Shown here: piece after piece, positions 33,659 to 44,136 of the stretch | How positions within the stretch are numbered: the first letter of the stretch is position 1 | How the letters are laid out: the number at the start of each line of letters is the position of its first letter | Assembly (NCBI GenBank): GCA_014529385.2 | Contig: CM043945.1 | Coordinates: 155,316,741 to 155,378,740, forward strand | Length of the DNA stretch: 62,000 nucleotides | Direction of reading: 5' to 3' | Source: Adiantum capillus-veneris | Taxonomy: Eukaryota; Streptophyta; Polypodiopsida; Polypodiales; Pteridaceae | Position numbers and translations under genes: made by a program | Notes under the pieces: model-generated | The model's database searches: none | What the model was told of the DNA's origin: nothing | What the model saw: only the letters and a program-made list of their open reading frames with translations

Positions 33659-34754
33659 TGTAAGGTCTCTACTTTCAAATTGCACACAAGTTCTATTACG
33701 CATTTGTATTTTTTTGAACCATCACTCCTTATTTAAGATATTCGAGTTCAAATTATGAATCGTAGGTTGAGAAAACCTAGAAATTAAAATTTACGCTACA
33801 AAATTCTGACATGTTTAGCTATATGAATCACTAACTAACTTATTGCAACACTTATTTACTGATTGTAGAATTTTCTTTTACTACTGTAAAGTTAATATAA
33901 GACTGTAAAGTTTAACTTAAAAATGTAAAGTAAATTATCATTAAGAAAATAAATAAAATAATTATAAAGACAAAAGAATACACAGGGATGACAAATGAAG
34001 GCACATGGATCACATAGGAGGGGACAAAGTGGGACACATTGTCACATGAAAAAGGAGAGGCTACTCTTGACTAATCTTAATGAGGGGGGGCCTATGTGGC
34101 CTTATCTTTTGATGATAATGACAAAGTGGTCAAGCTCATGGGTACCACAAGGGTACCAAAAACGCGGGTACAATTTTTAAAAAAATAAAAAAATATTTTA
34201 AAAAAATAATTTTTTTTGAAAAAAAAGTTGGACGTTTTCTTTTCTGCTATAAATAGAGCATCCATGCTCACACTTTAGACATAGAGATTGCTATAGCGCT
34301 CACGAAGTGCTGCCACTTCTCTTAGAGAGAAGGCGTTGTCAGGAGTTTTTTGGAGCAAGAAATTGCGCATATGTACATACCCATGCATGGTGCATCAAAT
34401 AAAGTATTGCCCATTTTCCAGAGCCAGGTGGTTACGTGGGGCCCACATGTGTACAGGTAGGACAACGTGTACATAGTGCATCGATTTTCATCGTTACCAG
34501 TACCAGTGTGTTTTTTCTACAATAATGAGGAGTTGGTAGCGCGTAAAACTTCTCGAGGAAGCTATCCGCGGGCCGAAAACATGAGGTAAGCAGGTGCGTC
34601 AGATGGCATCGAGTGGCGTCAGGACGCCGAACGGGGTCAATATTTCCACGTGGCTACGTAGTAGCTAAGGCAATGTATGTTGGTTTTTATTTCTCAGGAT
34701 TGGAGACCTATCAAAGGTACTCCGCTCCTCTCGAAAAGGGGCTGGGACCTCACA
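33659..34754 (+). repeat. Gypsy G 3' LTR, 1096 bp
   Basis: Begins TGTAAGG, ends CCTCACA. Positions 34335-34647 have no counterpart in the 5' LTR. Contains TATAAATA at 34249-34256. Confidence 0.92.
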
Positions 34755-34759
34755 TTCTT

Positions 34760-34942
34760 CTTTTAGAGTGCTAAAGCCATTGAGTGGCTACTTTTTCGTG
34801 GACGTAACCCACATTGGGTGAACCACGTATATCGTGTGTACTCTCTCTCTCTCTACTCTATAATATCTTGTGTGTGAAATCTATCTCTCTCCATTAAGTA
34901 ATCTACTAAAAAATCTATTTAGCTACGTCTTATTTCCTAACA
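34760..34942 (+). repeat. Copia 5' LTR, second part
   Basis: Matches 39560-39751 of the 3' LTR and ends TTTCCTAACA, next to the PBS. Confidence 0.93.
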
Positions 34943-34944
34943 AC

Positions 34945-34956
34945 TGGTATCAGAGC
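34945..34956 (+). other. Primer binding site of the copia element
   Basis: TGGTATCAGAGC, two bases after the LTR end. Complementary to initiator tRNA-Met. Confidence 0.9.
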
Positions 34957-35015
34957 AAGGTTTGCTTGTAGCTAAATTATCTCAAGGAAAGGATTCCTTG
35001 AATTGAGTGGGAGTT

Positions 35016-35759
35016 ATGGCGGAGGAAGGGAAGCTCAATATTGAGAAGTTCAACGGCAAAAACTACCAACATTGGAAGATGCAGATTGAAGACTATCTCT
35101 ACCAGAAGGACCTCTATTTGCCACTAGGCGGTCTTGCGAAGAATCCCGCAACAATGGTAGATGAAGCATGGATTGTTCTTGATCGAAAGGCACTGGGAAC
35201 AATCCGGTTAAGCTTGGCGTCAACAGTGGCCTTCAATGTTTCGGAGATGAAGACCACGGAGGACTTGATGAAGTCACTTGACGACTTCTACGAGAAACCA
35301 TCGGCATCCAATAAGGTATTTCTTATGAAGCGCTTGTTCAATCTAAAGATGGCAGAGAATGGTTCAGTTGCAGAACACCTAAATGACTTTAACACAAACA
35401 TAAGTCAACTTCAATCAGTGAAAATCAATTTTGATGACAAAGTGCGAGCTCTCCTTATACTATCATCTCTACCGGATAGTTGGGACAGCCTTGTGATGGC
35501 TGTAAGTAATTCTATCTCTGGCACAAATACTCTTAAGTTTGATGATGTTGTGGGTGTTCTCCTAAGCGAGGAAATGCGAAGGAGAAGCACAGGAGAATCA
35601 TCAAGTGTTGCACTATCAGTGGAAACAAGAGGAAGGCCTAAGGAGAGGTTCAAAAACCAAAAGGGTCGTGATCGCTCAAGGCGGAGCAAGTCACGCACAA
35701 AGTCAGTTCTTGAATGTTGGAACTACGGCAAGAAGGGCCACGTCAAGAAGGATTGCTAG
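35016..35759 (+). pseudogene. Copia gag, ending at a TAG after a damaged zinc knuckle
   Basis: UBN2-type copia Gag. The first ATG is at 35016. Motifs: F-N-G-K-N-Y-Q-H-W-K-M-Q-I near the start, L-F-N-L-K-M and L-P-D-S-W in the middle, then a Lys/Arg-rich tail. The zinc knuckle reads C-W-N-Y-G-K-K-G-H-V-K-K-D-C: the second Cys is Tyr, which should abolish zinc binding. A TAG at 35757-35759 directly follows; the frame continues open on the other side as pol, so one polyprotein has been cut by a single nonsense codon. Confidence 0.92.
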
Positions 35760-38700
35760 TCCAAGAAGAAGAAGGAAACAAAGTCTCAAGACAACAAGCC
35801 AACATCGGAGGCAAATGTGGCAGGTAAAGTAGAGCAAGATGCTCTAATTCGCTCATTAGACAATGTGTCTAATTCCTGGATAGTAGATTCTGGGGCTTCA
35901 TTCCATGCGACACCACACAAGCAACATTTCCAAGACTACACCAAAGGTAATTTTGGGTATGTATACTTGGGAGATGATGAAGCTTGTGAGATTGTCGGCA
36001 AAGGTACAGTTTCTGTCAAAATTGCTAACGGAAATGAATGGAAGCTTAAAGATGTTAGGCATGTTCCTTCTCTTCGCAAAAATTTGATCTCTGTAGGACA
36101 ATTGGACGATGAAGGTCACAACATTGCATTCGGAAACAAACGGTGGAAGATCTCAAAGGGATCTTTGGTGGTTGCCAAGGGAGAAAAAGTCGGTACACTT
36201 TACTTGTGTACTGTTAGCACGCAACCTTCAGCTTGTGCAGCAACTACAGAAGTTGACAGTGCGGTGTGGCACTACCGACTTGGGCATATGAGTGCCAAAG
36301 GAATGCAAATCCTTCAAACAAAGAAGCTTCTACCAGGTTTGAAAGAAGTGGACTTAGAGTTCTGTGAAGATTGTGTTTATGGTAAACAAAAGAGGGTAAA
36401 ATTTCAAAAATCAGGAAATGAAAGAAAAAATAAAAAACTTGAGTTGGTTCATTCTGATGTTTGGGGTCCTGCAAGTACACCATCACTTGGTGGCTCATTG
36501 TACTATGTAACATTCATAGACGATGCGACTAGAAAAACATGGGTTTATGTCATGAAGAATAAATCCGATGTATTTTCCATATTTCAAAGGTGGAAAGCCT
36601 TTGTGGAGAATGAAACAGGTACCAAGGTTAAATGCCTCAGATCCGACAATGGAGGCGAATATTGCAGCCAAGCTTTAGAAAGCTTTTGTGCTAGCAATGG
36701 TATTCGGAGGCAAAGGACAACCCCAAGGACACCTCAACAAAATGGGATTTTGGAAAGGATGAACAAGACAATCATGGAACGAGCACGAAGCATGCGGCTA
36801 CATGCAGGCCTACCGCTTGAGCTTTCGGCGGAAGCTGTAAGTACGTCTGTGTACTTAATCAATCGGTCACCCTCAACGGCATTGGATGGGGGAGTTCCAG
36901 AAGAGGCATGGACAGGTAAACCGGTGAATTATGCATTTCTCAAAGTGTTTGGGTGTGAGGCTTTCATGCACATAGATAGAAGCCTAAGATCAAAGCTAGA
37001 TGCAAAGTCCAAAAAGTGTTTCTTCATTGGCTATGGAGAAGGAGACTTTGGGTATCGCCTATGGAATCCTGAAGATGGTAAAATCTTAAGGAGTAGGGAT
37101 GTAATTTTTAACGAACAAAATATGTACAAAGATTACTTGGAAAGAAAACAAACAAAAGAAACAGGTGATGAGTACATGGAGCTTGAGGACGGTGAAGACT
37201 CAAGGACTGCAAACGGTGACAATGTGCAACAACGTCAACCAAATGAGGAGCCTCAACCTATTCCCCGAAGATCTACAAGAGCAAGTAGACCTCCAGAAAG
37301 GTTTGTTCCTTCCTACAACCATCTCTTGATCTCAGATTTTGGAGAGCCGGAATCATACGAAGAAGCTATGCAACATGAATCCAAAGAAGAATGGACGAAG
37401 AGCATGCAAGCGGAGATGGAATCACTACATCGCAACCAAACATGGGAGTTGGTTGAGTTGCCTAAAGGTAAGCGGGCACTTCAAAACAAATGGGTGTACA
37501 AGCGGAAGGAAGAAGAAGGTGGGAAGAAAAGGTACAAGTCTAGGCTTGTGGTAAAAGGTTTTTCTCAAAAGAAAGGTATTGACTTCAATGAAATATTTTC
37601 TCCTGTTGTAAAAATGAACTCAATTAGGCTTGTCTTAGGCCTTGTGGCTGCTCATGATCTTCTCGAGCAAATGGATGTAAATACGGCATTCCCTCACGGT
37701 GACTTAGAGGAGGAAATCTACATGCTTCAACCAAAGGGGTATGAAGTAAAAGGTAAGGAGAAAATGGTTTGCAGATTAAAGAAGAGCTTGTATGGTTTAA
37801 AGCAAGCATCAAGACAATGGTACTTGAAGTTTGATCGATGGATGTTGGATCATGGATTCACAAGATGCAACTCGGATCACTGTGTCTACACGAAGAATTT
37901 GGGAGATGGGAAATTCATCATCCTAATGTTGTATGTTGATGACATGTTGATTGCAAGTGCTAACATGCAGGACATCAAAGACCTAAAAGAGGAGCTGTCC
38001 AAATCTTTTTCAATGAAAGATTTAGGTGCTGCAAAGAGGATACTTGGTATGAAAATATCAAGGGACAGGACGAAGAAGACAATAAAGCTATCTCAAGAAG
38101 ATTACATCAAGAAGGTACTAGAAAGGTTTGCAATGCAAAATGCAAAACCAGTTTCTACACCTTTGGCTGGTCATTTTAAACTAACGAAGGATATGTGTCC
38201 AAAGACACAAGAGGAGATAGCCTATATGTCTAAAGTTCCATATGCTGCAGCGGTAGGTTCTCTAATGTATGCTATGGTCTGGACAAGGCTAGACATTGCA
38301 CATGCAGTGGGAGTTGTGAGTAGGTTCATGGACAACCCAGGTAAAGAGCATTGGCAAGCTGTGAAGTGGATACTTAGGTATCTAAAAGGGACAACAACAA
38401 ATGCTTTGTATTTTGGAGGAACTGATATTTTTCTAGAAGGGTATGCTGATGCAGATATGGCAGGTGACAAAGATACTCGAAGGAGCACTACTGGCTATGT
38501 GTTCACGGTTGGAGGCACAACAGTAAGCTGGGCTTCAAAGCTGCAGAAAGTGGTTTCACTTTCTACCACGGAAGCAGAGTATGTAGCAATGACGGAGGCA
38601 AGCAAAGAAATTATGTGGCTTCACAGATTCTTAGAAGAGCTTGGATTCAAACAAGACAATTGTGTCTTGTATAGTGATAACCAAAGCGCTATCCATCTTG

Positions 38701-38893
38701 CGAAGAACCCAGCCTTTCATTCAAGGACAAAGCACATTGAGGTGAGATATCACTTCATACGCACTCTTTTGGAAGAGGGATAGCTAAAGCTAGGAAAGGT
38801 GCATACAAGTGAAAATCGTGCAGACATGTTTACAAAGGTGGTCAACAAGGAGAAGTTGAGTTTTTGCTCATCTTCAATCGGCATTCAAGGATA
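35760..38893 (+). pseudogene. Copia pol: protease, integrase, RT, RNase H
   Basis: Same frame as gag, open from 35760 to a TAG at 38781-38783. Protease: W-I-V-D-S-G-A-S-F-H near 35877-35906. Integrase: zinc part with C-E-D-C-V-Y-G-K-Q, core with F-I-D-D-A-T-R-K-T-W-V, R-S-D-N-G-G-E-Y and P-Q-Q-N-G-I-L-E-R. RT: W-V-Y-K-R-K, M-D-V-N-T-A-F-P-H-G and the catalytic Y-V-D-D-M-L-I-A. RNase H: E-G-Y-A-D-A-D, S-T-T-E-A-E-Y and K-H-I-E-V-R-Y-H. The coding continues past the TAG as typical RNase H tail (E-N-R-A-D-M-F-T-K) to a stop at about 38893. Two TAG codons are the only visible lesions. Confidence 0.95.
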
Positions 38894-38942
38894 AGAAGCC
38901 AGAATGGAAAGCAGTCACAGGTTTGGTTTGGAGATCAGTCTC

Positions 38943-38954
38943 CAAGTGGGAGAT
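38943..38954 (+). other. Polypurine tract of the copia element
   Basis: CAAGTGGGAGAT directly before the 3' LTR, the usual copia form. Confidence 0.85.
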
Positions 38955-39751
38955 TGTTAAGTATGGAGCCTGATTTACCCTTGTAATTTTCTGTGGTAAA
39001 AGCGCACATTTGTAAGGCCCCAATTATGAGGAGAGGCCATCGTGCGTAAAGGAAAATCACTCACCGGAAACCAAAATTTTCACGGACAAGAATCAAGGGC
39101 AACTTTAGAGGCCTCGGGGGCGGAGGCCCCCGAGACTTTTTTTTTTGCCGGAATATTATGGCCGGATGGCGGCCGGAAAGTGGTCGGAAAACAACCGGTC
39201 GGTTGGCCGGTGGCCGGTAGTCAATGGCCGATGGCCGGTGGTCGAAAGTCAGTGGCCGGTGGCCGGTGTTCGGAAGTCAATGGCCGATGGCCGGTGGCCG
39301 AATTCAAAAGCGGACTTGTCTTCTCAAGGGCGGCCACACATGGGCGGATTGGAGGGTCCGATTTGGACTTATTCGCACAAGGGCGGCTACACATGGCTGT
39401 CTCTCATAAGAGAGAGTAGCACTTTTGGCCTATTAAAGGAGGCCATTTCTACACACATTTCATAGTGTGAAGTTGATGCAACAAGGTGAGTGTGAGGTGG
39501 TGAGAGTGAAGGAAGGCGGGAGCTCTATCAAGGGTTTAATCCCTTTGTAAACTACTTCTTCTTTTGAAGTGCTAAAGCCATTGAGTGGTTGCTTTCCCGT
39601 GGACATAGCCCACATTGGGTGAACCACGTATATCGTGTGTACTCTCTCTCTCTCTCTCTCTCTACTCTATAATCTCTTGTGTGTGAAATCTATCTCTCTC
39701 CATTAAGTAATCTACTCAAAAATCTATTTAGCTACGTCTTATTTCCTAACA
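38955..39751 (+). repeat. Copia 3' LTR
   Basis: 797 bp, TGTTAAG to CCTAACA. The GC-rich minisatellite at about 39160-39300 has extra GGCCGGTG-type units compared with the 5' LTR. A (CT)n run is at about 39640-39664. CTTAT follows. Confidence 0.93.
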
Positions 39752-39756
39752 CTTAT

Positions 39757-40538
39757 TTGACTAGATTTTCATACAATACTAGGGCCACATCTTCTAATAA
39801 TATTATGGTAACGGATACAATTCCACATCAAAATTAGATGGCAAGCAAGGTTACCTAACAGTATGGTAAGTCAAATATTGCAAGCATAAAAAATGTTTGG
39901 AGAGGGGTCTTTTGAATCTAGGAAGATCCTACAAATGCAAGGCATCATGCAGAGCAGATTACTGAACAAGGACCATTAGATTGGAAAATTTTATGATTAT
40001 TTGACTTTTTTGACCTTCATATATGAGTGAATATTGCAGGAAGCCTCCAAAAGGTTTCCAAAGAAATTTTGGTTGCAAAGACAAGGCATGTTGCTAGAAT
40101 GGAAAATAGGGGCAAAGAAGTTTGGCACGGTCAACTCTTTGTTGGTTAGAATTAGATTTCTCTGTCATGCAGCCTATGCTTGACAAAGGAGGCAAACATG
40201 ATCGGCCTCTCCAGCTATTTGTTCCAATTCATGAAGCTGGAAAGGGTCTCTCTTTCTTCATCTCCAAGTTTTGGGATTTGAAGATTTACTAGGACATGTT
40301 TCCTAGGCAAAGTGTTTTTGCACTTGAGCTGATCAATTGTCACCATACACATTCTTATGCCAAGGGTGAAGATTATAGAAAATCAGCAAGTCCACTAAAC
40401 TTAAGTTCCAAATTTTGAACTTATTCAATCCTGTAGAATTATTTTACCATGCCAACTTGACAAGCAAAGGTTTCTTCGATCAAGTAGATTTTGGCATTAG
40501 GTGAAGTCTGATAGCTACATTTCCAAGCCTTGCTAGTG

Positions 40539-40627
<89 letters not shown>

Positions 40628-40669
40628 GGATTTTGCTCGGTAAAATTTTCTCGGTGCTTGGTAAGACTC
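39757..40669. other. Right part of the Mutator-like insertion
   Basis: No recognised coding. It ends with a long (CT)n tract at 40543-40625 and then the right TIR region (about 40625-40669), whose inverted form matches the left end around CACCGAG...CCGAGCA. Confidence 0.5.
40543..40625. repeat. (CT)n microsatellite beside the right TIR
   Basis: An uninterrupted CT run of about 83 bp, the longest in the window. Confidence 0.95.
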
Positions 40670-42509
40670 GCCTTGAGGGAGAACAAGCTTTTTAATCAAA
40701 AGAAAAGTGAATTTTCCCTTCAAGAGATTCAATACTTAGGCCATATTATCTCTCAAGATGGTATCCATATGGATCCATCTAAGTTAGAGGTAATAAAATC
40801 ATGGCCTAATCCAAGGAATCTACATGAGCTATGAAGCTTTATTGTTATGTATGCATACTATAGACACTGCAGAGAAAAATTCTCTGAAATATCAAGACCA
40901 TTACATGACTTAACGAAGAAGAATGTTAAGTACTTATGGACTGCTAAAGAGCAAAATGATTTTGACAACCTCAACAAAATCTTACCTCCCAAACCAGTTC
41001 TTATGCTTCCGGATCTCTCAAAACCATTTGAGTTCCAATGTGATGCTTGTGGTGATTTCCTTGGAGTAGTCTTGTTTCAAGAAGGGCATTCCGTATCATA
41101 TGAGAGCCGAAGGATCACTACTGATGAACGGGTCTTGGGCATATACGAAAAATATCTTTAAGCTGTTCTACATGCCCTAGATACATGGAAGCACTATCTA
41201 TTGGGGACTCCATTTATTTTGCGAAGAGACCACCAAAGTCTCAAGTACTTCATGATGCAAACCAAGCTCTCCGACAGACAAATGAGGTGGGTAAATTTTC
41301 TTTCGCAATTTAAGTTTTATATTGCTCACATTGCTGGTAAACATAATCAAGTGGCCAATGCACTATCACGATGACCAAGGATAAATACAATGTCTATAGC
41401 AACTCACAATGGTCTAGCTTCCAGGATAGATGAGTACGCTACTGACCTTGATTTTTAATACATAATGTCAGCCATTGCCTTAGGGAAGAAAGAGGAACCA
41501 TTCACCTTGTAGAATGGTTATCTTCTCCATGGAAATAGTCTATGTGTTACCCACTCCCTTCGTGGAGAAAGTCATGTATGAATCCTATGCTCCTCCCTAT
41601 GCAGGGCATAGAGGCATTCAACCTACTCTTCAAGGAGTAGAGGCATATGTCTATTGGCCTACCATGAAAGTGGACATACAAGAGTATGTATCCAAATGTG
41701 TGGTATGCCAAAAGACCAAGTATGATAGAGGGAAGCAACTTGGGTTACTCTAGCCATTGTAAATCCTTAATTCACCATGGGAGAGTATATCCATGGATTT
41801 TATCTTTGGATTACCCAAGTCTATTCATGGGAATACGGGGATATGGACAATAGTCAACAGGTTTAGCAAGCAAGCAAACTTTATTCCTGTCAAAAAAACT
41901 ATTAAGGCACACCAAATGGCCACCCTCTTCATACCCCAAATTTTCAAACACCATGGATTGCCAACATCCATCCTGCTAGGTAGAGATCCTAGAATGACCA
42001 ATAATTTTTTGAGAGGTCTCTTTGAAAATCTAGGTACAAGATTGAATTTCTCTTTGGCCTATCACCCACAAATGGATGGCCAAAGTGAGATAGCCAATCT
42101 TATGATTCTCGATCTACTAAAAACTTATGTTACAGAAGTAGATTAATGCTCACAATGGGAGAAGTACTTACCCCTTGTAGAGTATGCATACAATAATACT
42201 ATCCATACTACTACAGTAAAGACACCTCTTGAGATCATAGAGGGAAGCCCTAAAAGTCCCTTGCTACTTAAAGTACATGGGAAGATCTTTGCTTGCTTAT
42301 GAGTATAGCCGTGACCTACAAGAATATTTCCAAAAGATTAAGGAGGCTATATTCATCTCTCAACAAAGGCAAGAGGTTGCTGCTAATAAGCACAAAAGGG
42401 CCTTAACTTTCAAAGAAAATGATTGGGTCTTACTCAAGTTTCCCAAGGCTCAATTAAGGCAAACGACGAGCAAAAATACTACTGGCCACCAAAAGGATTA
42501 TGCTAAATA
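40670..42509 (+). pseudogene. Gypsy B pol, second half (RT end, RNase H, integrase)
   Basis: Continues exactly where 20231 left off. RT thumb: Y-L-G-H-I-I-S-Q-D-G-I-H-M-D-P-S. RNase H: Q-C-D-A-C-G-D-F-L-G-V-V-L and H-I-A-G-K-H-N-Q. Integrase: C-V-V-C-Q-K-T-K near 41695, M-D-F-I-F-G-L-P-K-S near 41793 and A-Y-H-P-Q-M-D-G-Q-S-E near 42060. Many stops (for example 41159-41161 and 41373) and a Leu-Gly change in the S-D-R motif (L-L-G-R-D-P-R). It is cut off at 42509, in the C-terminal domain, by element C. Confidence 0.88.
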
Positions 42510-42649
42510 TGAAGCCTGGGAAACTATCTGCTTGGATTCACCGCCCAACCTCCCATATATATAGCCCTTGGCTTGAATCCCCAGTCCACATTGATAGCCG
42601 GCCTCTTGGCCCGGGTACGTAACCCCCCTGGGATGCCCTTGGCCTGGCA
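42510..42649 (-). repeat. Short 3' LTR of gypsy C
   Basis: On the minus strand it starts TGCCAGGCC, has CTATATATATGGGAGGTTGGG and ends CAGGCTTCA. The 140-bp length and content match 328-479. Confidence 0.7.
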
Positions 42650-42689
42650 TTACTCCCCCTTGGAGAAGTGTTTTCGTCCTAAAAAACAA

Positions 42690-44010
42690 AAGTGGGAAAA
42701 TCTTAAGAACACTAATGTTTTCCCAAGTGGCACCTTCTTTAGGTTGATCTTTCCACTTGATTAAAGCTTGATGACATACATGATGATGTGTACGTAAATC
42801 ATGATAGTCAAGAATTTTCTCAGGTTCATGTGGTGGGGTAGGAGGTTCAACGAAATCAACCAGAATTTGTTGGTCAATGACATTGTCATCCCCATGTAAT
42901 CGTTTACATAAATGGCTTACATGAAATACTAGATAGACACGAGAGTTTATCGATAACAAGAGTTTGTAGGCACGATCACCAACTCGCTTGAGTATCTTGA
43001 AAGGTCTACAGTATCTTGGAGATAATTTAGGTGTTGGCCCAGTCTTCAGACTTTCCGTATGCTCAAGCACACACAAAAACACTTCTTCCCCTTTCCTCAA
43101 AGGGAACTTGCCGACGTTTCTCATCAGCATACCGATCATGCTCTTGTCGGACATTCTAACGAGCCAGTTTCAGCATATCCATATGGTCTTGACAAAATCC
43201 TTAACCTGTTGGAGTTTTTCGATTGCCAACCCCACCGTAACGGGTGACCTAGGTTGAAAACCATACATGAGCATGAAAGGACTAAATCCAGCCGCGACAT
43301 GCTTAGCAATGTTGTAAGAAAACTAAAGAAGAGGTAGATACTCTTTCCAGTCTGTTTGTTTCTTGCTAACGTATGTGCATAGCATATCCTCTAGCACTTG
43401 GTTAACTCATTCAGTTTGACCGTTCGTTTGTGGATGATCTGTTGTACTGAGGTTGAGTTGTGTACCCAATCGTTTAAACTCAACCCTCCAAAAACGATTG
43501 TTAAACTTGGGATCATGATAACTCACAATGTTACTTGGCAAGCCATACAACTTGTACAGATTTTCCACAAATAACTTAGCTAATTCTGGAGTCTTTATGG
43601 TCGACTTGGTTGCACGTGCATAGTTTAGTCAACCAGTCTACGACCACCCAAACTGAGTCATGACCTCGTACAGTGGTTGGTAAACCCATAATAAAATCCA
43701 TAGAGATACTTTCCCATTTCCCATTAAGAATCTCCAAAGAATGTAAGGGTCCTCTTGCCTTCAGGCGCTCTGCTTTGTTAACTTGATATTTTTGACAATG
43801 CAAGACATAGACTTGAACAAAGCCATGTAAACCTGGCCAATAAAACTGTCGTCGTACGAGAGCATAAGTCTTTTTAATACCCGGGTTCCCTGCACTTGGA
43901 CTGTCATGACATTCATAAAGCATTTGGCACCAAATTTCTGTGTCCGTCGGTACACAAACTCTCCCCTTGTGGAGTAGGTACCCATTATCAATGGAAAATT
44001 CTTCCATCAC
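42690..44010 (-). pseudogene. Gypsy C integrase, broken
   Basis: The N-terminal part (44010-43576) has H-D-S-P-S-A-G-N-P-G and C-Q-K-Y (HHCC finger, second half degraded), then S-I-S-M-D-F-I-M-G-L-P with the first catalytic Asp. The middle core (43570-43160) is frameshifted. The C-terminal domain (43154-42700) has Y-C-R-P-F-K-I-L-K-R-V-G, F-H-V-S-H-L-C-K-R and a chromo-like A-L-I-K-W-K-D-Q-P-K-E-G-A-T-W-E. Confidence 0.85.
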
Positions 44011-44136
44011 TGCAGTTCATCACTCGACGGAGGAGAACTACGTGTGGAGGTTAACGACACACTACCAACATTGGAGTGAGAAGTATCCCTCATTTGAACA
44101 TGGCTCCACACTTTGGAGTATGCATCATCATGCTCA

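Larger units (their letters stand above)
25575..34754 (+). mobile_element. Complete Ty3/gypsy element G nested in the copia 5' LTR
   Basis: Starts TGTAAGG, ends CCTCACA, flanked by TTCTT at 25570-25574 and 34755-34759, a 5-bp duplication. The copia 3' LTR shows the uninterrupted site (ACTACTTCTTCTTTTG). Order: 5' LTR, PBS, passenger ORF, gag, protease, RT, RNase H, integrase, PPT, 3' LTR. The LTR start blocks are identical over about 180 bp, so insertion was recent. The two LTRs are very unequal in length (2970 against 1096 bp). Confidence 0.95.
25005..39751 (+). mobile_element. Complete Ty1/copia element, split by a nested gypsy
   Basis: Both LTRs start TGTTAAG and end CCTAACA, flanked by CTTAT. 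Order: 5' LTR (25005-25574 and 34760-34942), PBS, gag, protease, integrase, RT, RNase H, PPT, 3' LTR (38955-39751). Integrase precedes RT, as in copia. The interior is about 4 kb and nearly open. In the first 98 bp the two LTRs differ at about 5 sites, which is older than the nested gypsy, as nesting requires. Confidence 0.95.
20232..40669. mobile_element. 20.4-kb Mutator-like insertion carrying nested retroelements
   Basis: Flanked by a 9-12 bp duplication of the target in gypsy B. The ends are inverted and imperfect: the left has CACCGAG, 9 bp, CCGAGCA; the right, read on the minus strand, has CACCGAG, 9 bp, CCGAGCA. Duplication length and a SWIM-like zinc-finger remnant at 20440-20748 point to a Mutator-like element. 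With the copia and gypsy removed its own sequence is about 5.7 kb (20232-24999 and 39757-40669). TIRs are short and diverged, so the class is inferred, whereas the insertion itself is well shown by A/B comparison. Confidence 0.65.
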
